Assembly: GCF_003003235.1 (NCBI RefSeq)
Contig: NZ_PVUE01000015.1
Span: 54,050-118,049 of the forward strand
Length of the DNA stretch: 64,000 nt
Direction of reading: 5' to 3'
Source of the DNA: Antricoccus suffuscus
GTDB taxonomy: Bacteria > Actinomycetota > Actinomycetes > Mycobacteriales > Antricoccaceae
A program made the position numbers and the translations under genes. The notes beneath the pieces are model-generated. The model saw nothing but the letters and a program-made list of their open reading frames with translations, was not told where the DNA came from and made no database searches. Every line of letters begins with the position of its first letter. Position 1 is the stretch's first letter. Shown here in pieces: positions 1 through 11,117 of this stretch.

Positions 1-1991
1 CCGGCCTCGGCCTCGAGCGGGTGGCGACCCAGCTGCAGGGCGTCGACAACCTTTTCGAGATCGACGAGGTCTACCCCGTGCTCGACCGGGCGGCCGCGCT
101 GTCCGGCAAGAAGTACGGCGCCGACCACGAGGACGACGTACGCCTGCGGGTGGTCGCCGATCATGTGCGCACCGGCCTGATGTTGATGGCCGACGGCGTG
201 ACCCCGGCCAACGACGGGCGCGGCTACGTGCTGCGTCGGATGTTGCGTCGCGCGGTCCGTTCGATGCGCCTGCTCGGCTACGACGACCCGGCCTTCCCGG
301 AGCTGTTTTCGATCGCCCGTGACTCGATGAAGTCGTCGTACGCCGAGGTCGACACCGACTATGAGCGGATCAGCGACTACGCATACGCCGAGGAAGAGCA
401 GTTCGCGAGCACGCTGCGCGCCGGCACGACGATCTTCGACACCGCGGTCGCCGACACCAAGCGCGCCGGTGGCTCTCAGGTCTCGGGTGACAAGGCATTC
501 CAGCTGCACGACACGTATGGCTTCCCGATCGACCTGACCCTCGAAATGGCTGCCGAGCAAGGCATCTCGGTCGATGAGGACGGCTTCCGCCGGCTCATGG
601 GCGAGCAGCGGGACCGCGCGAAGGCCGACGCCGCAGGGCGCAAGCTCGGCGGCGCGGACTCGTCGGCGTACCGCAAGATCCTCGACACGTCCGGTACGAC
701 GACCTTCACCGGGTACGCCGAGATCGAACGCGAGTCACGAGTGGCCGGCCTCATCCGCGCCGGCCAGGGGATTCGCGGCGCCGGCGAGGGCGAGGAAATC
801 GAGATTGTCCTCGACTCCACGCCGTTCTATGCCGAAGGCGGCGGTCAGCAGCCCGACAACGGCATCATCACCATCGGCGACGGTCAGGTCGAGATCTTCG
901 ACGTACAAAGTCCGCTGCCGGGTCTGATTGTGCACCGCGGCCGCGTGTTGTCCGGCGAGGTGACTGACGGGTCGAGTGTGCTGGCGTCGGTCGACATCAA
1001 CCGCAGGCGCGCGATCTCGCGGGCCCACACCGCGACACATCTGATCCACCAGTCGGTCCGCGCCCATTTGGGCGAGTCGGCGACTCAGGCGGGTTCACTC
1101 AACGCACCCGGGCGGTTGCGATTCGACTTCCTGACTCCTGGCGCCGTACCGGCCAGCGTGCTTGCCGATGTCGAAGAGGAAGTCAACGCCATCCTCATGG
1201 ACGACCTCGAGGTACGCGCGTTTCTCACCACCCAGCAGCACGCCCGCGAGATCGGTGCGATGGCCCTGTTTGGCGAGAAGTACGGCGACACTGTGCGCGT
1301 CGTTGAGGTCGGTGACTACGCGCGTGAATTGTGCGGAGGCACGCACGCTGCGCGGTCCGGTCAGCTCGGCATGGTCAAGCTGCTGTCCGAGGCGTCGATC
1401 GGATCCGGCGTACGACGGGTCGAGGCGCTGGTCGGACTCGACGCGTTTCAGTTCCTGGCCCGGGAGCACGTGCTCGTCGCGCAGCTCGCGGAGAGTTTCA
1501 AGGTCCCCGCCGACGAGGTCCCGGACCGCGTGGCGTCGGTGGTGGAAAAGCTCAAGGCCGCCGAGAAGGAGATCGCCAAGCTCAAGTCCGGCGCGATCCT
1601 GGACAAGGCCGCGGACTATGCGGCCGGCGCGACCGACGTCTTCGGTGTGTCGTTTGTCGGCGTCGAAGGCCCGCCCGGGCTGGCCGGCAACGACCTGCGT
1701 TCGCTTGCACTTGACATCCGCGGCCGGATCCCCGCCGATCGTCCAGCGGTGGTGGCGGCGACCACGACCAGCGACAAGGGTGCCTCGTTCATCGTCGCGA
1801 CCAACGACAAGGCACGTGAATGGCGGCTCGGGGCCGGCGAGATCATCAAGGTCCTCGCCGAGCCGATGGGCGGACGTGGCGGCGGCAAGGACGACATCGC
1901 GCAGGGCGGCGGCACCAATGCTGCCGGCGCGGCGGAGGGGCTTCGGCGTACCGAGCACTGGGTCGGACAGCGGGTCACCGGGTCGCTATGA
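1..1991 (+). CDS. alaS: Alanine--tRNA ligase, 5'-truncated by window edge
   Basis: Charges tRNA-Ala with alanine in the cytoplasm. The reading frame is open from base 3 and begins inside the protein with GLGLERVA, the conserved segment at the end of the class II catalytic/tRNA-recognition part, so the N-terminal catalytic core lies before the window. About 660 residues are visible. The editing domain shows the zinc/hydrolysis motifs HTATH (near base 1026) and CGGTH (near base 1333). The glycine-rich C-terminal DHHA1 region ([15 protein letters not shown]) is near the end. The stop codon overlaps the ruvX start by 4 bases (ATGA). Identification is firm; only the 5' boundary is unknown. Confidence 0.97.
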   Translation, partial: GLGLERVATQLQGVDNLFEIDEVYPVLDRAAALSGKKYGADHEDDVRLRVVADHVRTGLMLMADGVTPANDGRGYVLRRMLRRAVRSMRLLGYDDPAFPELFSIARDSMKSSYAEVDTDYERISDYAYAEEEQFASTLRAGTTIFDTAVADTKRAGGSQVSGDKAFQLHDTYGFPIDLTLEMAAEQGISVDEDGFRRLMGEQRDRAKADAAGRKLGGADSSAYRKILDTSGTTTFTGYAEIERESRVAGLIRAGQGIRGAGEGEEIEIVLDSTPFYAEGGGQQPDNGIITIGDGQVEIFDVQSPLPGLIVHRGRVLSGEVTDGSSVLASVDINRRRAISRAHTATHLIHQSVRAHLGESATQAGSLNAPGRLRFDFLTPGAVPASVLADVEEEVNAILMDDLEVRAFLTTQQHAREIGAMALFGEKYGDTVRVVEVGDYARELCGGTHAARSGQLGMVKLLSEASIGSGVRRVEALVGLDAFQFLAREHVLVAQLAESFKVPADEVPDRVASVVEKLKAAEKEIAKLKSGAILDKAADYAAGATDVFGVSFVGVEGPPGLAGNDLRSLALDIRGRIPADRPAVVAATTTSDKGASFIVATNDKAREWRLGAGEIIKVLAEPMGGRGGGKDDIAQGGGTNAAGAAEGLRRTEHWVGQRVTGSL

Positions 1992-2455
1992 GCGCACCGG
2001 GTTGGACCCGTGGGCGGCGTCTGGCAGTTGACCCTGGCTCGGTTCGTGTGGGGATCGCGGTGAGTGATCCTGACGGCATTTTGGCGACCCCGCTGCAGAC
2101 GCTGAAGCGTGACAGGCACGGCCGCACCGACATCGCCGCGATCACTGCGATCGTCACAGAATACGAGGTCGTCGGCGTAATCGTCGGTCGCCCGACGGGG
2201 CTGTCCGGTCGCGCCGGGGCCGCGGTTGCTGCGGCGGATGAGTACGCCGACCTTCTCGCCACCGCGCTCGCGCCCATTCCAATACTGCGGCAAGATGAAC
2301 GACTCACTACGGTGAGTGCGACCCGTGCCCTTCACCAGGCCGGGATGAACAGCAAGAAGCAACGCGCGGTCGTCGACCAGGCGGCCGCGGTCGTGATCTT
2401 GCAACAGTGGCTGGACGCCGCGCATGCGGCGGATCGGCGAAGTTCTGGGATCTGA
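1988..2455 (+). CDS. ruvX: Putative pre-16S rRNA nuclease / Holliday junction resolvase-like YqgF
   Basis: 155-residue RNase H-fold protein of the YqgF/RuvX family, which trims the 5' end of pre-16S rRNA and was earlier proposed as a Holliday junction resolvase. The N-terminal [16 protein letters not shown] motif carries the first catalytic Asp; QDERLTT and a C-terminal [11 protein letters not shown] supply the other acidic positions. The ATG at 1988 overlaps the alaS stop; longer in-frame extensions lie inside alaS and are unlikely. The alaS-ruvX-mltG-aroE order is the usual actinobacterial one. Confidence 0.94.
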   Translation: MSAPGWTRGRRLAVDPGSVRVGIAVSDPDGILATPLQTLKRDRHGRTDIAAITAIVTEYEVVGVIVGRPTGLSGRAGAAVAAADEYADLLATALAPIPILRQDERLTTVSATRALHQAGMNSKKQRAVVDQAAAVVILQQWLDAAHAADRRSSGI

Positions 2456-2574
2456 CCGCAATCAGGCCGTAAGATTCGGATGTTCTGGGGAGGGGGTCCC
2501 CGCAACACCGATGGCTTCAACCGCACCACCTCGTCGCCGAGTCGGTGTCGAGACGACCGGGAGTAGGGCAACAA

Positions 2575-3744
2575 GTGGCTAGACGTGCTGAGGAGCTTGA
2601 TGAGGTGTACGACGATCAGCACGAGTCTGGAGTGCACGAGCTGGGTGGGCTGATTGCCGACGACCTACGCAGACAGAGCCGTCGTGGCGGCAACCGCCGG
2701 CGTAACCCGATAATCGTCGCGCTTCTCGTGGTCATCGTGGTTGGCATCGCCGCGACCGCGGTCTACTTCGGTAAGCAGTTCATCAGTGGTTTTGGCTCCG
2801 TGCCGGACTATGCCGGCAATGGCGACAAGACCGTCAACGTCCGAGTCAACTCCGGCGACTCACTCAGCACCATCGCCACCACCCTAGAGAAGTCTGACGT
2901 CGTCAAGTCGGCGAAGTCCTTCACCGAGGCGGCCAAGAAAAACAGCAAGGCCAACTCCATCCAGCCGGGCCTCTACGCCCTGAAGACCAAGATGAGCGGC
3001 AAGAATGCGCTCAACCTCCTGCTCACTCCTTCGGCGCGGCTCACCCGCAAGGTGACGATCCCCGAGGGTTATAGCGTCGCGCAGACCCTCGCCGCTATCT
3101 CCGAGAAGGGCGACGTGCCGCTAGCCGAGCTGCAGAATGCGCTCAAGGACGTCCAAAATCTGGGCCTGCCGAAGTGGGTACCCAACGTCAACGTCGTACT
3201 CGAGGGTTTCCTCGCGCCCGGCACGTACGAACTCGACCCGGGTGATACGCCGCTGGAGATCCTCCAGAACATGGTCGCCAACTTCCAGCAGCAGGCCGGG
3301 CAGGTTGGCTTCGAGGCCGGCGCCAAGGCAGTCGCGCAGACGCCGTACGGCGCTCTGATCATCGCCTCGCTCATCGAGCGAGAGGCGAAGTGGGATGACG
3401 AACGCGGCAAGATCGCGCGGGTTATCTACAACCGCCTCGCCGTTCCCATGCCGCTGCAGATCGACGCGTCGACGGCGTACGGCGCCGGCAAATCGGGCAA
3501 GGATCTGACCACCGCGGACCTGCAGAACGCCGCTAACCCGTACAACCTTCGGGTGTTGCCCGGGCTGCCGCCGACACCGATCTCCAATGTCAGCGAAGCG
3601 TCCATGAAGGCGGCTATCAACCCCGAACCCGGCCCGTGGCTCTACTACGTCGTCAACTCCGCGGACGGCCATCACTTCTTCACCAACGACCCGGCTGCGT
3701 TCAACGCCGCCGTCACGCAGTGCAAGGCCAACGGCTGGTGCTGA
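2575..3744 (+). CDS. mltG: Endolytic murein transglycosylase MltG (YceG-like)
   Basis: Membrane-anchored lytic transglycosylase that cleaves nascent peptidoglycan strands. From GTG 2575 it is 389 residues: an acidic/basic cytoplasmic tail, one transmembrane helix at about residues 45-65 (PIIVALLVVIVVGIAATAV), a LysM-like segment, then the YceG catalytic domain. The likely catalytic Glu is in ASLIEREA (about residue 268), followed by IYNRL and a conserved PYNLRVLPGLPPTPI stretch. GTG 2575 has GGGAG about 11 bases upstream; GTG 2545 in the same frame is an alternative that adds 10 residues. Confidence 0.93.
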   Translation: MARRAEELDEVYDDQHESGVHELGGLIADDLRRQSRRGGNRRRNPIIVALLVVIVVGIAATAVYFGKQFISGFGSVPDYAGNGDKTVNVRVNSGDSLSTIATTLEKSDVVKSAKSFTEAAKKNSKANSIQPGLYALKTKMSGKNALNLLLTPSARLTRKVTIPEGYSVAQTLAAISEKGDVPLAELQNALKDVQNLGLPKWVPNVNVVLEGFLAPGTYELDPGDTPLEILQNMVANFQQQAGQVGFEAGAKAVAQTPYGALIIASLIEREAKWDDERGKIARVIYNRLAVPMPLQIDASTAYGAGKSGKDLTTADLQNAANPYNLRVLPGLPPTPISNVSEASMKAAINPEPGPWLYYVVNSADGHHFFTNDPAAFNAAVTQCKANGWC

Positions 3745-3765
3745 CCGATTCATGCGCGCCGGGTC

Positions 3766-4632
3766 GTGCCTGACCGCCCGGTGACCACGGCGCGCGCCTG
3801 CGCCGTGGTCGGTTCTCCGATCGCGCATTCTCTTTCGCCGGTGCTGCACCGCGCGGCGTACGCCGACCTCGGCCTCGACGGGTGGACCTACGGGCGGATC
3901 GACGTACCGGCCGGAGACCTCGCCTCGGTGGCCGCCACGCTCGCCGCCGACGGACTCGGCGGGCTGCCATGCGGCGGACTCTCGGTCACCATGCCCGGCA
4001 AGAAAGAGGCGCTGGCGCTGGCGGTCCGGCGTACCGATGCCGCCGTAGCGATCGGCGCGGCCAACACGCTCGTGCCGATCTTCTCGGGTGACTCGGTCGC
4101 GGGCTGGACGGCGTACAACACCGACGTCGACGGCGTGCTTGGCGCGCTCGGCGAGGTCGCACTCGGGCGGGTCGACGATCTGCGGGTACTAATCGTGGGA
4201 GCGGGCGGCACCGCCGCGGCCGCCGTCGCGGCAACGGCCAGGCTGGGGGCGCACCAGGCCGAGGTCGTCGCGCGCAGCGCAGAACGTGCCCAGCCGGTCG
4301 TCGCGGCCGGCGCCGGACTGGATATCGCCGTCACGGTCCGCGACTGGACCGACGCGGCGTCGCTGATCGGCGAGGCTGACGTCGTGATCTCCACGGTCCC
4401 GCAGGGCGCCGCGGACCATCTCGCGCACGCTCCCTGGCGCAGGGGAGCGGTGTTGCTCGACGCCGTGTATGCCGGAGGGGACACCGCGCTGATGAGTGCG
4501 GCGGCGGCCGCGGGAGTGCGAGTCGCCGGCGGACGCCTGATGTTGCTGCATCAGGCCGTGGAACAGGTCCGGCTGATGACCGGACGCGATCCGGACCTCG
4601 ACGTCATGCGAGCGGCGCTCCTTTCTGCCTAG
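3766..4632 (+). CDS. aroE: Shikimate dehydrogenase
   Basis: NADPH-dependent reduction of 3-dehydroshikimate to shikimate in the aromatic pathway. The substrate-binding domain shows SPIAHSLSPVLH and MPGKKEAL (catalytic Lys region) plus NTDVDGVLGAL; the Rossmann domain carries VGAGGTAAAAVAA. 288 residues is the usual length. Start is GTG 3766 or GTG 3781; an ATG at 3752 is in another frame and stops at once. It lies apart from aroCKBQ but in the same region, with a prepilin peptidase between. Confidence 0.95.
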   Translation: MPDRPVTTARACAVVGSPIAHSLSPVLHRAAYADLGLDGWTYGRIDVPAGDLASVAATLAADGLGGLPCGGLSVTMPGKKEALALAVRRTDAAVAIGAANTLVPIFSGDSVAGWTAYNTDVDGVLGALGEVALGRVDDLRVLIVGAGGTAAAAVAATARLGAHQAEVVARSAERAQPVVAAGAGLDIAVTVRDWTDAASLIGEADVVISTVPQGAADHLAHAPWRRGAVLLDAVYAGGDTALMSAAAAAGVRVAGGRLMLLHQAVEQVRLMTGRDPDLDVMRAALLSA

Positions 4633-4767
4633 TTCGGCGTCGTTGAGATCGTGGCGTGCGCGTCTAGTCCTGGGTAGCTGTGCAGGGAGACCCGCGGGCA
4701 GATGTGTATAAGTACGCAAAACCCGCGTCGGCATGTGAGGCTGGTCGTCGACCTATGAGGAGGCGAT

Positions 4768-5475
4768 GTGGCGACTGGCGTCATCGTGTGTGCCCTCCTG
4801 GACTGTGCCGTCCTGGTGTGTGCCGGCATAGGCCTCCTGGCCGGGCCGTTGCTCGCCGCGCTCATCGTTTGCGCGCCGAAGGGCCGGGCCGCCGTCCACT
4901 GGTCGGTGGTTTACGGCGCCGGAGCCTCGGTTCGTAGTCGGGTCGTCGCGAGCGTGGCCGCCTGCCTCGCGCTAACCCCGTTAGGACTGCTGCCAACCGT
5001 CGTGGTTCCCGTGGCCGTCGTCGTCGTACTTGCCGGCGTCGTACTGGCCGCGATCGACATCCGACTGCACCGGCTGCCCGACCTCGTCGTACTCCCTGCA
5101 GTGGCGCTCACCGTCGTCGTGGGCGTGGCGAGCGCCATCGGGTACGACGCCATCGACCGGCTGCTTCCGATGCTGTTGACGGGCGCCGGACTGTTCGGTG
5201 GCTGCTACCTGATCGCGCTTGCGGCGCCGTCGGCGTTTGGCTTCGGCGACGTGAAGTTGGCCGCCCTCATCGGGCTCGCCATCGGACAGATCGCGCCGAG
5301 CCTGCTACTTGTGTGGGGTGTGCTGCTGGCGCCCGCGGCCGTCGTATCGATCATCGCCGAGCGGCTCGTCGTACGGGATCGGCCGGCTCGTGGGCTGAAG
5401 ACACAGGTCGCCTTCGGTCCGGTGATGCTCGGCGCGGTGTGGCTGCTCTACCTGCTGGTCGCGTTGCGCGCCTAA
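4768..5475 (+). CDS. Prepilin peptidase / A24 family aspartic protease (short form)
   Basis: Polytopic inner-membrane aspartic protease of the type IV prepilin peptidase/preflagellin peptidase group. The two catalytic Asp motifs are AAIDIRLHRLPD and GFGDVKLAALIGL. At 235 residues it lacks the N-terminal N-methyltransferase domain of full PilD and consists mainly of hydrophobic helices. GTG 4768 is chosen because GAGGAGG lies at 4757-4763; the overlapping ATG at 4766 is in a frame that closes quickly. Short A24 peptidases between aroE and aroC are common in actinobacteria and are thought to serve tad/flp-type pili. No pilin genes are in this window. Confidence 0.88.
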   Translation: MATGVIVCALLDCAVLVCAGIGLLAGPLLAALIVCAPKGRAAVHWSVVYGAGASVRSRVVASVAACLALTPLGLLPTVVVPVAVVVVLAGVVLAAIDIRLHRLPDLVVLPAVALTVVVGVASAIGYDAIDRLLPMLLTGAGLFGGCYLIALAAPSAFGFGDVKLAALIGLAIGQIAPSLLLVWGVLLAPAAVVSIIAERLVVRDRPARGLKTQVAFGPVMLGAVWLLYLLVALRA

Positions 5476-5600
5476 CGGTTGCGCACGTAACGCTCGGTTC
5501 GCGGCCTCGCAACCGCACAAATGTATCGTTCGGCAGCGTCCACGGCGAAGTCTTGCTGCCGAACGGCACAAATGTTCGATCGAGCTGGCTTCGAACGGAC

Positions 5601-5663
5601 GGATCAGCGGACTTTCGCGACGGATCAGCGGACTTTCGCGACGGATCAGCGGACTTTCGCGAC
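5601..5663 (+). repeat. 21-bp tandem repeat, 3 exact copies (locus A)
   Basis: Three identical head-to-tail 21-base units (5601-5621, 5622-5642, 5643-5663), each starting GGATCAGCGG and ending TTTCGCGAC, followed by a partial fourth (GGATGGG). They sit in the 237-base gap between the prepilin peptidase and aroC, about 50 bases before the aroC start. Related units in opposite orientation occur at 38955-39059, and a 22-base variant at 44416-44503. There is no gene in this gap. The function is unknown. Confidence 0.9.
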
Positions 5664-5712
5664 GGATGGGCGGTGCGGGAGTGGCTGAATGCGAGGTGAG
5701 AGAATCGTCGGC

Positions 5713-6887
5713 ATGCTGCGTTGGCTCACCGCCGGTGAATCTCATGGACCGATACTCACCGCTATTTTGGAAGGTCTGCCTGCGGGCGTACCTATCACCA
5801 CCGAGGTGATCCAAGGCGAACTCGCGCGCCGGAGGCTCGGTTACGGCCGCGGCGCGCGGATGAAGTTCGAGCAGGACGCCGTAACCGTGGCCGGCGGCGT
5901 ACGCCATGGCCGCACGCTCGGCTCACCGATTGCGATCCACGTCGGCAATACCGAGTGGCCTAAGTGGGAGACCGTGATGTCGGCGGACCCGGTCGCTCAG
6001 GAGGTGCTCGACGAGCAGGCCCGCAACGCGCCGCTGACCAGGCCGCGACCTGGCCACGCGGACCTCGCCGGGATCCAGAAGTACGGGTTCGACGACGCGC
6101 GGCCCGTCCTCGAACGCGCCAGCGCCCGGGAGACCGCCGCCCGGGTAGCGCTCGGCGCCGTCGCCAAGAGCTTCATCCGCCTCACGACCGGGGCCGAGGT
6201 CATCAGCCACGTCATCGAGCTCGGCTCGGTTGTCGCCCCCGACGGTGTGGTGCCCGCGCCGGGTGACTTGCAACGAGTCGACGATGACCCGATGCGTTGC
6301 GCTGATCCGGAAACCTCGACGGCCATGGTCGCCGAGGTCGACGCCGCGCGCAAAGCCGGAGACACCCTCGGCGGAGTCGTCGAGGTCGTGGTCGAGGGCC
6401 TGCCGATCGGGCTGGGCAGCTACACGCACTGGGACCGCCGCCTCGATTCGCGGCTGGCCGCTGCGCTGATGGGCATCCAGGCGATCAAAGGAGTCGAGAT
6501 CGGCGACGGTTTCGCGACGGCACGGCGCCGCGGCTCGGCCGCACACGACGAGATCGACGGCGGCGACGCTGGTATTTCGCGCCGCAGCAACCGGGCCGGA
6601 GGCATCGAAGGCGGCATGACCAACGGCGAACAGCTTCGAGTACGCGCCGCGATGAAGCCGATTTCTACCGTGCCGCGGGCGCTTGCCACGATAGACATCT
6701 CCACCGGCGACGAAGCGGTCGCGATCAACCAACGCAGCGACGTGTGCGCCGTGCCGGCGGCCGGTGTGGTCGCCGAGGCGATGGTCGCGTTGGTCGTCGC
6801 GGACGCCATCATCGAGAAGTTCGGCGGCGACAACATCACCGAGACCACCCGCAACATCGTCGCCTACAACGACAACCTGGGTGTGAA

Positions 6888-6891
<4 letters not shown>
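5713..6891 (+). CDS. aroC: Chorismate synthase
   Basis: FMN-dependent conversion of EPSP to chorismate, the last shared step of aromatic synthesis. 392 residues. The N-terminus [13 protein letters not shown] is the family signature, and [20 protein letters not shown] and the Ser/Arg-rich [18 protein letters not shown] loop bind FMN and substrate. ATG 5713 fits the family N-terminus; an in-frame ATG at 5689 would add eight non-conserved residues. GAGGTGAG lies upstream. Its stop overlaps the aroK start by 4 bases. Confidence 0.97.
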
Positions 6892-8916
<2,025 letters not shown>

Positions 8917-8930
8917 CTCCGCGTGGCCCA

Positions 8931-8974
8931 CGCCCTCGCGGCGTACGACGAACGCCCCCGCGGCGTACGACGGG
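8931..8974 (+). repeat. 22-bp direct repeat, two copies, before pepP-type gene
   Basis: Two adjacent 22-base units (8931-8952 and 8953-8974) share the core CGCGGCGTACGACG and match at 19 of 22 positions. They lie in the gap between aroQ and the M24 peptidase, just upstream of its putative -10 box. They could be a tandem operator or a simple duplication. Confidence 0.6.
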
Positions 8975-8982
8975 CGCGGGCC

Positions 8983-8988
8983 TAGAAT
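8983..8988 (+). promoter_or_regulatory. Putative -10 box TAGAAT (leaderless start of M24 peptidase)
   Basis: TAGAAT ends 7 bases before ATG 8996, which would place the transcript start at or next to the start codon. No Shine-Dalgarno sequence precedes the ATG, and no good -35 is visible. Confidence 0.45.
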
Positions 8989-8995
8989 TGCCGCC

Positions 8996-10102
8996 ATGCC
9001 TGAATCTCACGCGCGCCGCCGCGAAGCCCTCCGTTCCGTGCTGCGTGAGCGCGCGGTCGATGCTGCACTGGTCACCAACCTGATCAATGTGCGTTATCTG
9101 ACCGGGTTCACCGGCTCTAATGCGGCGCTGCTGATCGGCACCGAGCCGTCGATGGACGTCTTCAGCACTGACGGGCGCTATGTCACCCAGTCCGAGGCCG
9201 AGGTGCCTGACCTGCCGCTGCACGTCGGCCGCGCGTCGGCGACGGCATTGCTTGAACGAGCCGAGGCTACGGCGCACAAGATTGCCTACGAGACCCATGT
9301 GGTCAGCGTCGACGACGCGCGACGGCTGCAGGACTCGGCGCCGAAACTCGAGTTCGTCAGTATCGACAGCGCGGTCGAGGACCTGCGCGCGATCAAAGAC
9401 GACCAGGAGATCGAGTTGCTTCGCCAGGCCGCGGCGATCGCCGATCAAGCGCTGGCTCAGATGATCGAGGCCGGCGGGATCATCGCCGGTCGCACCGAGC
9501 GCGAGATCGCCCTGGAGCTGGACTTCCGGATGTTGCGCCTGGGCGCCGAAGAGGTGTCTTTCGAGTCGATCGTGGCGACCGGGCCCAACTCGGCTATCCC
9601 GCACCACAGCCCGACGGACCGCCTCCTCGCGTCCGGCGACCTGATCAAGCTCGACTTCGGTGCGACGTACCTCGGCTACCACTCAGACATGACCCGCACG
9701 TACGCCGTGGGCCGGATCGCCGACTGGCAGCGCGAGATTTACGAGCTCGTCGCACAGTCGCAGGCGGCCGGTTCGGAGGCCCTCGAGATCGGCAAGACAG
9801 GCAAGGACATCGACACCGTGTCGCGCGAGATCATCACGGCGGCCGGGTACGGCGACACGTTCGCGCACAGCCTCGGGCACGGCGTTGGACTCGAAGTGCA
9901 CGAGGCGCCCAACCTCTCCCAGTTGGCGGAGACTAAACTGGCGGATCGGGTTTGTGTCACCGTTGAACCCGGTGTCTATCTGCCGGGCCGCGGCGGCGTA
10001 CGCATCGAAGACACGCTGGTACTGCATCACGACGCTGCGGCACCACGCGCGACCCGCACCGACCTGTTGACGACGACATCCAAAGAGCTCGTCGTTTTGT
10101 AG
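8996..10102 (+). CDS. pepP: M24 family aminopeptidase (Xaa-Pro peptidase)
   Basis: Cytoplasmic metallo-aminopeptidase of the pita-bread fold that removes N-terminal residues ahead of proline. 368 residues: an N-terminal creatinase-like domain, then the catalytic domain with dinuclear-metal ligands in [36 protein letters not shown] and [11 protein letters not shown] 8996 is the probable start; an upstream in-frame ATG at 8873 lies inside aroQ. The gene sits between aroQ and efp, as in many actinobacteria. The exact specificity (pepP versus pepQ) cannot be told from sequence. Confidence 0.92.
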   Translation: MPESHARRREALRSVLRERAVDAALVTNLINVRYLTGFTGSNAALLIGTEPSMDVFSTDGRYVTQSEAEVPDLPLHVGRASATALLERAEATAHKIAYETHVVSVDDARRLQDSAPKLEFVSIDSAVEDLRAIKDDQEIELLRQAAAIADQALAQMIEAGGIIAGRTEREIALELDFRMLRLGAEEVSFESIVATGPNSAIPHHSPTDRLLASGDLIKLDFGATYLGYHSDMTRTYAVGRIADWQREIYELVAQSQAAGSEALEIGKTGKDIDTVSREIITAAGYGDTFAHSLGHGVGLEVHEAPNLSQLAETKLADRVCVTVEPGVYLPGRGGVRIEDTLVLHHDAAAPRATRTDLLTTTSKELVVL

Positions 10103-10128
10103 CGACATCCCCGAGAGGACCGCCCCAC

Positions 10129-10689
10129 GTGGCAACCACGAACGATCTGAAGAACGGCACCGTACTCAACCTTGACGGCAACCTGTGGACGGTTGTTGAG
10201 TTTCAACACGTCAAGCCGGGCAAGGGTGGCGCGTTCGTGCGCACCAAACTCAAGAACGTCACATCGGGCAAGGTCGTCGACCGGACCTTCAACGCGGGCA
10301 CGAAGGTCGAGACCGCCAACGTCGACAAGCGTTCGATGCAGTACCTCTACAACGATGGCCAGGACTTCATCTTCATGGACGGCGACACCTACGACCAGAT
10401 TCCGGTGAGCGCCGAGATCGTCGGGGACGCGGCCAACTTCATGCTCGAAAACACCAGCGCGACGGTCGCGACCCACGACGGCGTACCGCTGTTCGTTGAG
10501 CTGCCGACCAGCGTCGAGCTGCTCATCAAGCACACCGACCCGGGCCTGCAGGGCGACCGTTCGACCGGTGGCACGAAGCCTGCCGAGCTCGAGACCGGCG
10601 CGACCATCCAGGTGCCGCTGTTCATCAGCACCGGTGAGAAGGTCAAGGTCGACACTCGCGACGGCGGCTACCTAGGACGCATCAACTAA
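10129..10689 (+). CDS. efp: Elongation factor P
   Basis: Relieves ribosome stalling at polyproline stretches. 186 residues with the KOW-like N-domain and two OB domains; the signature GYLGRI is at the C-terminus. The loop that reaches the peptidyl-transferase centre reads [12 protein letters not shown], so the tip lysine is followed by Gly-Gly; several actinobacteria carry PGKGP. GTG 10129 follows a GAGAGGA Shine-Dalgarno. nusB follows directly after the stop. Confidence 0.97.
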   Translation: MATTNDLKNGTVLNLDGNLWTVVEFQHVKPGKGGAFVRTKLKNVTSGKVVDRTFNAGTKVETANVDKRSMQYLYNDGQDFIFMDGDTYDQIPVSAEIVGDAANFMLENTSATVATHDGVPLFVELPTSVELLIKHTDPGLQGDRSTGGTKPAELETGATIQVPLFISTGEKVKVDTRDGGYLGRIN

Positions 10690-11100
10690 GTGTCTGCTCG
10701 TACTAAAACCCGAAAGCGCGCGGTCGACATCCTCTTCGAGTCCGACCTTCGCGGTTCGGATCCGGCAGGTACGGCGGCCGAACGCGGCGCCGATGGTGAC
10801 CGTCCGGTGCAGCCCTACACCTTCACGTTGGTCGAGGGCGTCGTACAGCACCGCGATCGCATCGACGAGCTGATCGAGAGCTACACCGAGGGCTGGGCCC
10901 TTGACCGGATGCCCGGGGTGGATCGCGCGATCGTCCGGATCGCTGTCTTCGAGCTGATGTGGTGCGACGACGTACCTGATGCGGTCGCGATCGACGAGGC
11001 TGTCGAGCTGGCCAAGTCGTTGTCGACCGACGACTCGCCCAACTTCATCAACGGCCTACTGCGCAGGCTCGCGCGGATCAAACCCGACCTCGCCGTCTGA
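10690..11100 (+). CDS. nusB: Transcription antitermination protein NusB
   Basis: Binds boxA RNA with NusE/S10 in rRNA antitermination complexes. 136 residues, all-helical, beginning SARTKTRKRAVDILFESD and with the conserved VDRAIVRIAVFELMWCDDVPDAVAIDEAVELAK segment. GTG 10690 directly follows the efp stop, so the two are cotranscribed. The gene is convergent with the sigma-factor gene 17 bases downstream. Confidence 0.96.
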   Translation: MSARTKTRKRAVDILFESDLRGSDPAGTAAERGADGDRPVQPYTFTLVEGVVQHRDRIDELIESYTEGWALDRMPGVDRAIVRIAVFELMWCDDVPDAVAIDEAVELAKSLSTDDSPNFINGLLRRLARIKPDLAV

Positions 11101-11117
11101 GCGGGTCTACAACCTGG

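Noticed and set aside
5601..5663. CRISPR-like tandem repeats (also at 38955 and 44416)
   Set aside because: Copies are directly adjacent with no unique spacers, and no cas genes are in the window.
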